Shown piece by piece: positions 30,626-38,904 of a stretch of 64,000 bases of DNA. Under the pieces are notes generated by a model. It was given only the letters and a program-made list of their open reading frames with translations. It was not told the origin of the DNA and did not search any database. The stretch is from contig NZ_JABGCI010000012.1 of the NCBI RefSeq assembly GCF_019799905.1, positions 1 to 64,000 on the forward strand. Direction: 5' to 3'. The first letter of the stretch is position 1, and every line of letters begins with the position of its first letter. The position numbers and the translations under genes are program-made. This DNA comes from Trujillonella endophytica. GTDB taxonomy: Bacteria > Actinomycetota > Actinomycetes > Mycobacteriales > Geodermatophilaceae.

Positions 30626-32256
30626 GCCCGGACGTCGACTGCCCCGACACCGACTGCGTCGTGATCGGTGCCGGCTTCGGCGGCATCTACGCGATCCACC
30701 GGCTGCGCGAGGCGGGGTTCACCGTGCGCGCCTTCGAGGCCGGCAGCGACGTGGGCGGGGTCTGGTTCTGGAACCGCTACCCCGGCGCGCGCTGCGACGT
30801 CCCGAGCCTCAGCTACCAGTACTCGTTCTCCGCGGAGCTGGACCGGGACTGGAACTGGAGCGAGCGGTTCGCCCCGCAGCCGGAGATCCAGCGCTACGCC
30901 CGGTTCGTGGCCGAGCGCCTCGACGTCCTGCCCGCCATCACGTTCGACACCCGCGTGACCGCGGCCGCCTGGGACGAGGAGCTCACCGGCTGGCGGGTGG
31001 TCACCGACACCGGCACGACGGTCACCTGCCGGTACCTGGTGTCGGCGGTCGGCGCGCTGTCCGCGGCGCAGACACCGCCGTTCCCGGGGCTGGCCGACTT
31101 CGCCGGGCAGGCGCTGCACACCTCGCAGTGGCCGGAGGACGGGGTCGACCTGGCCGGCAGGCGGGTCGCCGTGATCGGCACCGGCTCCTCGGGCATCCAG
31201 GCCGTGCCGGAGATCGCGAGGACGGCCGCCTCCGTCACGGTGTTCCAGCGGACGGCGAACTTCAGCCTCCCCGCGCAGAACCGGCCGCTGACCGACGACG
31301 AGCTCCGGGCGGCCGAGGCGGGCTACGCCGACCGCCGCGCGGCCACCTTCACCACCCGCGCCGGGCACGTCATCCCGACGACCGGCAAGCGCATCCTCGA
31401 GGTGTCGCCCGAGGAGCGCCGCGCGGAGCTCGAACGGGCCTGGGAGCGGGGCGGCAACGAGTTCTTGGCGACCTTCGTCGACACCGGCAAGGACCTCGAG
31501 GCCAACCGGCTGCTGGCCGACTTCGTCCGCGACAAGATCCGCTCGATCGTCTCCGACCCGGTCACCGCGGAGAAGCTCACGCCGCGGGACCACCCGATCG
31601 GCTCGAAGCGGATCTGCGTGGACACCGCCTACTACGAGGCGTTCAACGCACCGCACGTCGACGTGGTCGACCTGCGCGACGAGCCGATCGAGACCTTCAC
31701 CGCGACCGGGCTGCGCACCGCGGCGGCGGAGTACGCCTTCGACACCGTCGTCTTCGCGACCGGCTTCGACGCCCTCACCGGGGCGCTGACCCGCATCGAC
31801 ATCCGCGGGACCGGCGGCCGGTCGCTGGCCGACGAGTGGGCGCCGGGGGCGCAGACCTACCTCGGCCTCGCCGTCCCGGGCTTCCCGAACCTGTTCACGC
31901 TCACCGGCCCGGGCAGCCCGTCGGTGCTGGTCACGGTGGTCATCGCGATCGAGCAGCACGTCGACTTCGTCACCGACCACCTGCTGCACCTGCGCGAGCA
32001 CGGCCTCACCCGCAGCGAGGCCGAGCCGGAGGCGCGGGACCGGTGGACCGAGCAGGTGCAGGCCACCACCCAGCTCACCCTGCACCGGCACGCGCCGAGT
32101 TCCTGGTACCTGGGCACCAACGTGCCGGGGAAGCCGCGACTGTTCCTCCCCTACGCCGGCGGGCTCGACGCCTACCGCCGGATCTGCGACGAGGTCGCCG
32201 CCGACGGCTACCGCGGCTTCGCGATGACCGGTGCCCGTGCGGAGGTGGCGTCGTGA
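30622..32256 (+). CDS. Baeyer-Villiger-type flavin monooxygenase
   Basis: 544 residues from GTG at 30622. FAD-binding GAGFGG is at 16-21, the Baeyer-Villiger fingerprint FAGQALHTSQWP at 160-171 (FxGxxxHxxxWP), and NADPH-binding GTGSSG at 186-191. YPGARCDVPS and RTANFSLPA are also typical of the class related to cyclohexanone and steroid monooxygenases. It inserts an oxygen beside a ketone to give an ester or lactone, using NADPH and O2. It lies between the esterase and an SDR with 4-bp overlaps on both sides, giving an alcohol-to-ketone-to-ester-to-acid sequence in one operon. Confidence 0.93.
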   Translation: MSPDVDCPDTDCVVIGAGFGGIYAIHRLREAGFTVRAFEAGSDVGGVWFWNRYPGARCDVPSLSYQYSFSAELDRDWNWSERFAPQPEIQRYARFVAERLDVLPAITFDTRVTAAAWDEELTGWRVVTDTGTTVTCRYLVSAVGALSAAQTPPFPGLADFAGQALHTSQWPEDGVDLAGRRVAVIGTGSSGIQAVPEIARTAASVTVFQRTANFSLPAQNRPLTDDELRAAEAGYADRRAATFTTRAGHVIPTTGKRILEVSPEERRAELERAWERGGNEFLATFVDTGKDLEANRLLADFVRDKIRSIVSDPVTAEKLTPRDHPIGSKRICVDTAYYEAFNAPHVDVVDLRDEPIETFTATGLRTAAAEYAFDTVVFATGFDALTGALTRIDIRGTGGRSLADEWAPGAQTYLGLAVPGFPNLFTLTGPGSPSVLVTVVIAIEQHVDFVTDHLLHLREHGLTRSEAEPEARDRWTEQVQATTQLTLHRHAPSSWYLGTNVPGKPRLFLPYAGGLDAYRRICDEVAADGYRGFAMTGARAEVAS

Positions 32257-32999
32257 GGCTGGACGGACGGCGGGTCCTCGTGACCGGGGCGGCGTCGGGC
32301 ATGGGCGCGGCCATCGCCCGGCTGTTCGCCTCCGAGGGCGCCCGGGTGGCGGTGCTGGACCGGGACGCCGAGGGCGCCGCCCGGGTCGCCGCGGAGGTGG
32401 ATGGCACCGCGCACACCGCCGACGTCTCCGACCCGGCGGCGGTCGGTCCGGCGGTCGAGGCCGCCGCGGCGGCGATGGGCGGCGTCGACGGCGTCGTCAA
32501 CGCGGCCGGCATCCTGCTCGAGCGCCCGGCGGAGGAGACCACGCCCGCCGACGTGGCGCGGCTGGTCGGGGTGAACCTGGCCGGGCCGCTGTACGTCTGC
32601 CAGGCGGCGCTCCCGCACCTGCGCGCGGCCGGGCGCACCCGAGGGCGCAGCGCCACCGTCGTCAACGTCGCCTCGATGGCGGCGCTCCGGCCGGTGGTCG
32701 GCATGGCGGTCTACTCGGCGACGAAGGCGGGGCTCCTGGCGATGAGCCACTCGTTGGCCTACGAGTGGGGCCCGGCGATCCGGGTGAACACGCTGTGCCC
32801 GGGGATCATCCGCACGCCGATGACCGAGTACCTGTTCGACCCGGCGCACCCGGCGTACGAGACCATCCCGGGCCGGCACGCGCTGGGGCGGGCCGGCGAG
32901 CCGGAGGAGGTCGCGGCCGGGGCGCTGTTCCTGACCGGCGACGAGTCCTCGTTCATCTCCCGCACCGAGCTGGCGATCAACGGCGGCACCTACCGCTGA
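32253..32999 (+). CDS. SDR-family oxidoreductase
   Basis: 248 residues from GTG at 32253 (GTGA overlap). It is a classical SDR: VLVTGAASGMGAAIA, VNAAGIL, catalytic Ser in NVASMAALRP and YSATKAG, and ending SRTELAINGGTYR. The expected role in this operon is oxidation of an alcohol to the ketone used by the adjacent monooxygenase. It is the last gene, 217 bp before the convergent RraA-like gene. Confidence 0.88.
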   Translation: MRLDGRRVLVTGAASGMGAAIARLFASEGARVAVLDRDAEGAARVAAEVDGTAHTADVSDPAAVGPAVEAAAAAMGGVDGVVNAAGILLERPAEETTPADVARLVGVNLAGPLYVCQAALPHLRAAGRTRGRSATVVNVASMAALRPVVGMAVYSATKAGLLAMSHSLAYEWGPAIRVNTLCPGIIRTPMTEYLFDPAHPAYETIPGRHALGRAGEPEEVAAGALFLTGDESSFISRTELAINGGTYR

Positions 33000-33005
33000 C
33001 CGGCC

Positions 33006-33035
33006 GCCGTCCGCCGTCCCGCCGTCCGCCGTCCC
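33006..33035. repeat. Exact 15-bp tandem duplication in a convergent gap
   Basis: GCCGTCCGCCGTCCC occurs twice in a row (33006-33020, 33021-33035), each unit itself made of two similar halves. The surrounding gap, 33000-33216, contains no gene; weak hairpins with 6-bp arms can be drawn near 33100 and 33170 but none is convincing as a terminator. Confidence 0.7.
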
Positions 33036-33216
33036 GCCCACCACCCGGCCACCCGCCCGCCCACGCGCGGGATCGCCGGACCCGCGCTGTCGTCGCGAGA
33101 GCCGCGGTGCAGCCCGGCTCCGGCGGCCACACCGCGGGTCTAGCGATCATGACCGCCCGACGGAGACATCCGCGCGGTCCCCGTCGGCTGCGGCGACCTC
33201 CGCGCGCGGACTCCCC

Positions 33217-33912
33217 TCAGGAGCGCCAGGCGCGGGCGACGGACTCGGCGGTGAAGTCCGGCGCCCTCGTCGCCGCGATGACCCGCTGCTCCACGGCCTC
33301 GTGCGCGCGGATCGCCGCGGGGAGGTCGGCGGCCAGTTCCAGGGGGACCCGCGCGACGCCGTGCAGGTCGGCGTGCACCAGGTCGCCGTCGCGGAACCGG
33401 ACCCCGCCGATGACCACCGGCTCCCCCACCGCGACGAGGTCGACGGAGCCGCCGCCGGTGCCGGGGCCGTCGGCCCAGGTGGCGAAGCCGGCCGCGGCCA
33501 TCTCGGGGACGTCGCGGACCGGGCCGTTGGTGACCCCCGCGGTCACGCCGTAGGCGAGGTTGATGTGCGCGGAGACGTCGCCCCAGATGCACACCGGCCC
33601 GCGCCAGTCCCCGACGTTCTGCGCCACCAGGAAGCCCGGCCCGGGCAGGGCGCGCAGCTGCCGGTCGGCCGCCTCGGTGAGCAGCCGGGTGCGCTCCGGG
33701 TCCGACGGCGGTCCGGCCCGGCGGGTGCTGACCGTGCGGGTGGCCGCGAAGCCCACCCGCACCCCCAGCTCCGGGGACGTGCACCGGACGGCGTGCCGGA
33801 CGACGGTCTGCAGGTCGGCGGGGTCGACGCCGAGCCGCTTGAGGCCGTTGAGCACCGACGGCGTGCTGCACGCGGCGAGCTCGGCGAGCACGCCGGCATC
33901 GACGGCCGTCAC
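33217..33912 (-). CDS. RraA-like / HMG-CHA aldolase-family protein
   Basis: 231 residues from GTG at 33912 (GTGA overlap with the class II aldolase stop). It has the RraA fold: STPSVLNGLKRLG at the N-terminus, GDVSAHINLAYGVTAGV and TNGPVRDVPEM in the middle, then FRDGDLVHADLHGVARVP. The Arg-Asp pair of GPVRD is the substrate and metal site of 4-hydroxy-4-methyl-2-oxoglutarate aldolases; a usual Asp just before it is Asn here. It could release pyruvate from a 4-hydroxy-2-oxo acid, consistent with the aldolase next door. An RNase E regulator role is unlikely in this context. Confidence 0.8.
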   Translation of the reverse strand: MTAVDAGVLAELAACSTPSVLNGLKRLGVDPADLQTVVRHAVRCTSPELGVRVGFAATRTVSTRRAGPPSDPERTRLLTEAADRQLRALPGPGFLVAQNVGDWRGPVCIWGDVSAHINLAYGVTAGVTNGPVRDVPEMAAAGFATWADGPGTGGGSVDLVAVGEPVVIGGVRFRDGDLVHADLHGVARVPLELAADLPAAIRAHEAVEQRVIAATRAPDFTAESVARAWRS

Positions 33913-34643
33913 GAGAGGAGGGTCGGTTCCCGGGTGAGCTCCGCCCGGACGCTGGACTCCCAGAACCCGAGGAAGCGGTTGCCGTCGGCCTTGACGCTGC
34001 GCTCCAGGTACCAGTCGGGCAGGCGGGTGCCGGCCCGGCTCCCGGTCGCGCGCACCATCCACGCGGTGCGGCAGCGCTGCTCGAGCGCGACGGCACGCTG
34101 GTGCACCGCGCGGATCGTGGAGCCGAGGACGAAGACACCGTGACCGGCCAGCAGGGCCAGCTCGGCGTCGCCCATCGCCTCGACCGCCTTGGCGGCGGCC
34201 GCCGAGTTGTCCACGCCGCCGTCGTACTCGTCGACCAGGACCAGCTCGCCGCCACCGAGGCTGGCGCTCTGGTCGTAGACCGGCGGCACCTCGCCCATGT
34301 CGGCCCAGACCGTGCCGTACTGCGAGTGGTTGTGCAGCGCCACCTGCACGCCGGGGCGGGCGCGGTGCAGCTCCAGGTGCAGCGGGATGCCCAGCGGCAC
34401 CGGCCAGTCGCCCTCGACGAGGTTGCCCTCGAGGTCGATGCGGATGACGTCGCGCGCCCGGAACTCCGCCCAGGTCAGCAGCCACGGATTGCACAGCAGC
34501 GTGCCGTCGCCGAGGTTGTAGGTGATGTGGCCGGCGAGGTGGTCGTTGTAGCCCTCGCGCCACAGGGTGCGGGCCAGCACGACGATCTCCTGCGCGGGGG
34601 TCAGCTCCGGGATGAGCTTGTCCGCGGTGGGGACGAACGACAT
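33909..34643 (-). CDS. Class II aldolase/adducin-family protein
   Basis: 244 residues from ATG at 34643, with GAGGAGA seven bases upstream. The zinc site is visible as HNHSQYG (HxH) and a later GHGVFVLG, and the N-terminal REGYNDHLAGHITYNLG is typical of the family. Members cleave or decarboxylate hydroxy-acids and sugar phosphates; some catabolic members act on 4-hydroxy-2-oxo acids or as decarboxylases. It follows the amidohydrolase gene by 24 bp and is coupled to the RraA-like gene, so the three probably form one lower pathway. Confidence 0.86.
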   Translation of the reverse strand: MSFVPTADKLIPELTPAQEIVVLARTLWREGYNDHLAGHITYNLGDGTLLCNPWLLTWAEFRARDVIRIDLEGNLVEGDWPVPLGIPLHLELHRARPGVQVALHNHSQYGTVWADMGEVPPVYDQSASLGGGELVLVDEYDGGVDNSAAAAKAVEAMGDAELALLAGHGVFVLGSTIRAVHQRAVALEQRCRTAWMVRATGSRAGTRLPDWYLERSVKADGNRFLGFWESSVRAELTREPTLLS

Positions 34644-34667
34644 CGGGGTCTCCTCGTCGGGGTCGGA

Positions 34668-35867
34668 TCAGGAGTCGAGCGGGAGGACGACGGCGGGCAG
34701 CGGGTGGCGGTACAGCTTCGCCGCGTTCTCGCTGCACATCAGCCGCATCTCGCCGGCGGGGATGCCCGCCCAGGCCTTCTCGATGACGTCCTGGGTGTGC
34801 GGCCAGGTGCCGTCACCGTGCGGGTAGTCGGTCTCCAGCATGATGTGGTCGACGCCGATGACGTCGCGCAGCGCGATCGTGGACGGGTCGTCGATGGTGC
34901 AGAACCAGAAGTTGCGGCGCAGCACGTCGGCGGGGCGCTCGGCCCAGCCGCGGCCATAGCCGGAGCGGTCGACGATGTTGTCCAACCGGTCCACCAGCAT
35001 CGGCACCCACCCGATGCCGCCCTCGCTCATCGCGATCTTCAGGTCCGGGTGGTCGCGCGGGAAACCCGACCACAGCCACTCGCAGCAGGCGCCCAGCGAC
35101 ATCTGCCCGAAGAGCGTGGCGCCGAGCTCGAGGATCGGGGCGCCCGGCGGGAAGGGGTGCATGCCGGAGCTGCCGACGTGCAGCGAGATCACGGTGTCGG
35201 TCTCCACGCAGGCCCGGATGATCGGGTCCCAGTGGTCGCGGTCCCACAGCGAGGGCAGCCCGATCGCGTGCGGCCGCTCCGGGAAGGTCACCGAGGTGAA
35301 CCCGCGGGCGGCGTTGCGCTCGATCTCGCGCACCGCCTCGACCGGGTCGGACAGGTAGGTGATGCCGCCGGGGATGATCCGCTCGGGGTAGGAGAGGTAC
35401 CACTCGTTGTAGAGCCAGTCGTTCCAGGCACGCACGCAGGCCAGCCCGACCTCGGTGTCCTTGGCGTTGAAGAACACCCGGCCGCTGAAGCCGGTGATCT
35501 GGGACGGGAAGTTCAGCATCGCCCAGATGCCGCCGGTGTCCATGTCCTTGACGCGGGCGTGCACGTCGTAGCAGCCGGCGCGCATCTGGTCGAGGCGGAA
35601 GGGCTCCATGGCGACCGTCTCCGGGCGCCGCCCGGCGACGGCGTTCATGCCGACCTGCTTGAAGACCTTGCCCTCGAACTCCCAGACCAGGGCGCCGGTG
35701 TCGGTCTCGACCATCTGCGGCCCCCGCTCGACCAGGCCGGCCGGGAGCCACGTGGAGAACAGGTGCGGCGGCTCGACGACGTGGTCGTCGACGGAGATCA
35801 CGGTGTAGCGGACCTCGGCCGGCTCCGGCTCGGGCAGGAAGAGCTCCGGGTCCAGGGCGACTGTCAT
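34668..35867 (-). CDS. Amidohydrolase-2 family hydrolase/decarboxylase
   Basis: 399 residues from ATG at 35867, with GGAGG seven bases upstream. It is a TIM barrel of the ACMSD-like group: the N-terminal metal motif is SVDDHVVEPP (DxH form), then SLHVGSSGMHPF, ACCEWLWSGFPRDHPDLKI, and the C-terminal ETDYPHGDGTWPH. Members hydrolyse C-C or amide bonds or decarboxylate aromatic acids; large actinobacterial members like this one are common in steroid and terpenoid loci without known substrates. It is the first gene of the minus-strand set with the two aldolase-like genes. Confidence 0.88.
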   Translation of the reverse strand: MTVALDPELFLPEPEPAEVRYTVISVDDHVVEPPHLFSTWLPAGLVERGPQMVETDTGALVWEFEGKVFKQVGMNAVAGRRPETVAMEPFRLDQMRAGCYDVHARVKDMDTGGIWAMLNFPSQITGFSGRVFFNAKDTEVGLACVRAWNDWLYNEWYLSYPERIIPGGITYLSDPVEAVREIERNAARGFTSVTFPERPHAIGLPSLWDRDHWDPIIRACVETDTVISLHVGSSGMHPFPPGAPILELGATLFGQMSLGACCEWLWSGFPRDHPDLKIAMSEGGIGWVPMLVDRLDNIVDRSGYGRGWAERPADVLRRNFWFCTIDDPSTIALRDVIGVDHIMLETDYPHGDGTWPHTQDVIEKAWAGIPAGEMRLMCSENAAKLYRHPLPAVVLPLDS

Positions 35868-36006
35868 GGTGCGACCTCCGGGTCGTCGGGTGGAGCCGGT
35901 CCGCGGACCGCGGCGACGCCCACGGCTCGCTGTGAGCGGGGGCACATCCGTCGACTGAGGCTAGTTCAGTCGGTTCCGGCGGTCAACGCCGGACTGGAAC
36001 GACGTT

Positions 36007-37572
36007 TCAGTCCGGGAGCAGCGCCGGGAGGTCGGGACGGCGGAGCTTCCCGACCTCGGTGCGGGGCAGCGACGACACGTGGTGGAAGGCCACCGGGACC
36101 TTGTAGGCCACCAGGTGCTCCCGGCAGAGCGCGACCAGCTCGGCGTCCTGCGCCGGCGGCATCCCGGGGGCGTCGACGACGAAGGCCACCGGCACCTCCC
36201 CCAGGCGCTCGTCGGGCGCACCCACGACGGCGGCCTCGGCCACCGCGGGGGCCAGCTCCAGGACCTCCTCCACCTGCTCGGGGAAGACCTTGTTGCCGCC
36301 GCGGTTGATGAGGATCCCGGCGCGGCCCTCGATCCAGACGAAGCCGTCGACGTCGATCCGCGCGAGGTCGCCGGTCTCCAGGTAGCCGTCGGCGTCGATC
36401 CGCGCCGAGAGCTTCTCGCCGGTGGCGTAGCCGGCCGCCATCCGGGAGGTCTTGACGTGCAGCGCGCCGACCTCGCCGACCGCCAGCTCCGCGCCGTCGG
36501 CACCCACGACGCGCACCGCGACACCGGGGAGCGGCCGCCCGGCCGCGCCGACCTTCTCCGGGTGCTCGCGGGCGTCGGCGGCGGTCCAGCCGATCACCTC
36601 GCCGATCTCGGCCTGCCCGTAGCTGTTGAGCACGAAGACGCCGAAGCGCTCGCGGAACAGTCGCGCCTGGGTCGGCGACAGCGGGGCGGTGATGCTGCGG
36701 ACGTACCTCAGCGGCGCCAGGCTCTCGATGCCCGAGGCGTTGAGCATCGCGATCGCGGCCGGCGGCAGGACGACCGAGCGGATGCCGAAGCGGCCGACCA
36801 GCTCGGCGAACCGGTCCGCCCGGAAGCGGTCCATGATCACCAGTGGCGCGCCGGCCCGGAGGCCGAACAGCGAGTTGTAGATGCCCGAGTTCAGCGACAG
36901 GGACACCGGGATGAGGTTCGGCGAGGGCTTGCGCGTCGGGTCCGAGCCGCCGGCGCGCAGCGGGCCGAGCACCCGGTCGAGGAGCTCCAGGTAGCCGCCG
37001 TGGGTGTGCAGGATCGCCTTCGGTGGCCCGGTGGTGCCCGACGTCCAGGTGATGAAGGCGGTGCCGTCGTCGTACCGGCGACGCTCACCGTCGAGGGCGA
37101 GGATGCGCACCGACGCGCCGCCCGTCCCGTCCCCCTCGATCATCGCCGCGGGCAGCGTCGCGGCCAGGGCGTGCTCGATCTCGGTGGGGGGCGCGGCCGG
37201 GTTGAGCGGCACGAAGACCGCGCTGGCGGCCCAGACCGCCATCATCGCGATGACGCACTCGGGAGCGTTGTCCAGCCGGACGGCGACGGCGTCCCCCGCG
37301 GTCACGCCGAGCCCGCGCAGCTCCGCCGCCCACGCCCGGCAGGCCGCCCGCGCCTCACCGGCGGTCATCGAGCGCGTGGCGGTGTGCAGCAGCGCCTGGT
37401 CGTCGGCCGCCGGATGGTCCAGCAGCAGGGTCGCGAGGGAGCCCTCGGCCAGCTCGGCGGCCGTCACGGGCGAGCTCCCCGCGCGAGCCGGCGGACCAAC
37501 ACCCGTCCCCGCATGCGGCGCACTCCCGTCGGCGGTCCGCGACCCCGACCGGGTCGCCGTCCTCACTATCAT
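36007..37572 (-). CDS. AMP-forming acyl-CoA synthetase
   Basis: 521 residues from ATG at 37572. Motifs are TWTSGTTGPPKAILHTHGG, NSYGQAEIGEV, YLETGDLARIDVDGF, INRGGNKVFPEQVEEV, and the C-terminal YKVPVAFHHV with TEVGKLRR supplying the catalytic Lys. The start is poorly defined: TATAGT (37577-37582) ends 4 bp before this ATG, and GTG two codons later is also possible, so the mRNA may be leaderless. A GTG about 35 codons further in (VTAAELAEGS) would match the family N-terminus better. The gene stands alone; 140 bp upstream of the amidohydrolase operon it meets a GC-rich inverted repeat. The substrate is unknown. Confidence 0.87.
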   Translation of the reverse strand: MIVRTATRSGSRTADGSAPHAGTGVGPPARAGSSPVTAAELAEGSLATLLLDHPAADDQALLHTATRSMTAGEARAACRAWAAELRGLGVTAGDAVAVRLDNAPECVIAMMAVWAASAVFVPLNPAAPPTEIEHALAATLPAAMIEGDGTGGASVRILALDGERRRYDDGTAFITWTSGTTGPPKAILHTHGGYLELLDRVLGPLRAGGSDPTRKPSPNLIPVSLSLNSGIYNSLFGLRAGAPLVIMDRFRADRFAELVGRFGIRSVVLPPAAIAMLNASGIESLAPLRYVRSITAPLSPTQARLFRERFGVFVLNSYGQAEIGEVIGWTAADAREHPEKVGAAGRPLPGVAVRVVGADGAELAVGEVGALHVKTSRMAAGYATGEKLSARIDADGYLETGDLARIDVDGFVWIEGRAGILINRGGNKVFPEQVEEVLELAPAVAEAAVVGAPDERLGEVPVAFVVDAPGMPPAQDAELVALCREHLVAYKVPVAFHHVSSLPRTEVGKLRRPDLPALLPD

Positions 37573-37576
37573 TACA

Positions 37577-37582
37577 ACTATA
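37577..37582 (-). promoter_or_regulatory. Putative -10 box of the acyl-CoA synthetase
   Basis: TATAGT on the minus strand lies 4 bp before ATG 37572 and 10 bp before the in-frame GTG at 37566. No ribosome binding site fits between, so a leaderless transcript is inferred. The adjacent ATCATT stretch recurs in several other promoters of the window. Confidence 0.4.
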
Positions 37583-37633
37583 GCCGCCGCGGCGTCCCTA
37601 CGGGACCCCTCCGTGCACGGCCCCCGGCAACGA

Positions 37634-37678
37634 CAGCGCGGGGCCGGTCACGGTCGCGCCGTGCCCGGCCCCGCGCTG
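37634..37678. terminator. Hairpin terminator after the SnoaL-like gene
   Basis: CAGCGCGGGGCCGG (37634-37647) and CCGGCCCCGCGCTG (37665-37678) form a perfect 14-bp stem; an inner CACGG/CCGTG stem fits inside the loop. It is 66 bp past the minus-strand SnoaL-like gene and 62 bp before the synthetase start. Confidence 0.65.
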
Positions 37679-37743
37679 CAGGAGGCCGTCCAGTCCCCCG
37701 GCCGCCGCCCGCTCCGGAGGAGCCGCCGGCGCCGGGAGCGCAC

Positions 37744-38313
37744 TCACTGCGGCATGGAGGCGAAGTACTCCTTCGCGGTCTGCAGGTTGTCGATCGGCAT
37801 CGTGTAGCCCTGCTCCAGGCCGATCCGGGTGATCTTCCAGCCCTCGGCGGTGCGCCGGTAGGTGTTGGTGTAGCGCGACATGCTGAAGGCGGCGGCACCG
37901 TTCTGGTACCCGGTCAGGATGATCAGGTTCGACTCCTGGACGGCGGTGTCGCCGTCGACCGTGACGCCGTAGTCGACACCGGTCTGGAAGACGCGCGGCA
38001 GCAGGCCCTGCTCGCCGTGGTACGGCTTGAAGTAGGCCAGCAGCGCCTCGCGGCCGGTCGGCCCGGTGCCGGGCTCGTGCAGGCCCTGGACCTCGATGGT
38101 GGCGTCGTCGGTGAGCAGGTCGATCCCCTCCATCGTGCGGTGGGTGGGGATGCCGTTGAAGCCACCGGTGCAGGCGCGGTGCCAGCGGCGGAAGACGTCG
38201 TTGATGGCGCGGACGTCCTCCAGCTCGCGGACCCGGGCCTCCAGGGCCTCCAGGCGGGCGATGACATCGGAGCCGACGTCGGCGGTGTTCGACTGCTCGA
38301 CGGATGCGGTCAT
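37744..38313 (-). CDS. SnoaL-like protein with N-terminal coiled coil
   Basis: 189 residues from ATG at 38313, with GGAGG ten bases upstream. Residues about 14-40 (DVIARLEALEARVRELEDVR) form a heptad pattern, followed by an NTF2/SnoaL-like domain: RAINDVFRRWHRACTGGF, TDDATIEVQGL, and the C-terminal YTNTYRRTAEGWKITRIGLE. Such proteins act as small hydroxy/keto isomerases, dehydratases or binding proteins; some bile-acid dehydratases look similar, but no catalytic His-Asp pair can be assigned with confidence. The 163-bp upstream gap carries the 19-20-bp element shared with the crotonase promoter at 4286. Confidence 0.72.
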   Translation of the reverse strand: MTASVEQSNTADVGSDVIARLEALEARVRELEDVRAINDVFRRWHRACTGGFNGIPTHRTMEGIDLLTDDATIEVQGLHEPGTGPTGREALLAYFKPYHGEQGLLPRVFQTGVDYGVTVDGDTAVQESNLIILTGYQNGAAAFSMSRYTNTYRRTAEGWKITRIGLEQGYTMPIDNLQTAKEYFASMPQ

Positions 38314-38457
38314 CGGGGGAACTCCTCCAGTACAGGCCGCGGTCCGCGGCGGCGCGTGCGGCGACAGGGGCGATGGGCGGCGGCGTACCGCGAGCGGGGC
38401 CGGGACCCACCTGGGCCGCCCCCGGACGCTAACACCGCAGGTGACCCCCATCAATAC

Positions 38458-38476
38458 AAAGATGAGGGGTTGCCGG
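38458..38476. promoter_or_regulatory. Second copy of the AAAGATGAGGGG element
   Basis: AAAGATGAGGGGTTGCCGG matches 4286-4305 except for one missing A. It abuts the stop codon of the ArsR gene and lies 145 bp upstream of the SnoaL-like start. On the minus strand CCCTCATC and GATGGGGG flank TTTGTATT as an imperfect inverted repeat, which could be an operator. Confidence 0.4.
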
Positions 38477-38791
38477 TCACCAGGTGGGGAGGGCCACCGG
38501 TTCGGCTCCGCGCCACCCGGGGGCCAGCGTCGCGATGTCGTGGACGACGCCGCGCAGCGCCTCTCCGCGCAGCGTGTAGCTGACGTGGCGCCCGCGCCGG
38601 TGCGCGTCGATCAGGCCGGCCCGGGCCAGCACCTTGGTGTGGTACGAGATCGTCGGCTTCGAGAGGGGCAGCACGTCCTGGAGGGCCTCGCAGGACAGCT
38701 CCCCGTCCTCGCCGAACAGCGTCACGATCCGCCACCGGGTGGGGTCCGCGAGGACCTTGAGGACCTCGTCCCTGCTGGCACCCTCGTCCAT
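38477..38791 (-). CDS. ArsR-family (winged-helix) regulator
   Basis: 104 residues from ATG at 38791 with GGGAG upstream. The winged helix reads VLKVLADPTRWRIVTLF, LSCEALQDVLPLSKPTISYHTKVLARAGLI and the wing RRGRHVSYTLRGEALR (in parts). No CxC metal motif is present, so it is more likely one of the non-metal-sensing ArsR proteins that respond to organic ligands. It is divergent from the acyl-CoA synthetase at 38905 across an inverted repeat (38831-38857) and precedes the SnoaL-like gene on the same strand, so both may be targets. Confidence 0.88.
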   Translation of the reverse strand: MDEGASRDEVLKVLADPTRWRIVTLFGEDGELSCEALQDVLPLSKPTISYHTKVLARAGLIDAHRRGRHVSYTLRGEALRGVVHDIATLAPGWRGAEPVALPTW

Positions 38792-38830
38792 CTGCCTGCT
38801 CCCGCCGGGACAGCCGTGCACGAACCGATC

Positions 38831-38857
38831 CCATCATTGCTATCACATACCTGATGG
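38831..38857. promoter_or_regulatory. Inverted repeat in the ArsR/synthetase divergent region
   Basis: CCATCA (38831-38836) and TGATGG (38852-38857) are perfect 6-bp arms around an AT-rich 15-bp centre. It lies 40 bp upstream of the ArsR start and 48 bp upstream of the synthetase start, the expected place for an ArsR operator controlling both. Confidence 0.5.
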
Positions 38858-38904
38858 CGGCGGTGCCAGGATGGACCGACCACTCCGTCGTCCAGGGGGC
38901 ACCG

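Noticed and set aside
38477..38791. Metal-sensing ArsR regulator
   Set aside because: The protein has no CxC or similar metal-binding cysteines, and no metal resistance genes lie nearby.
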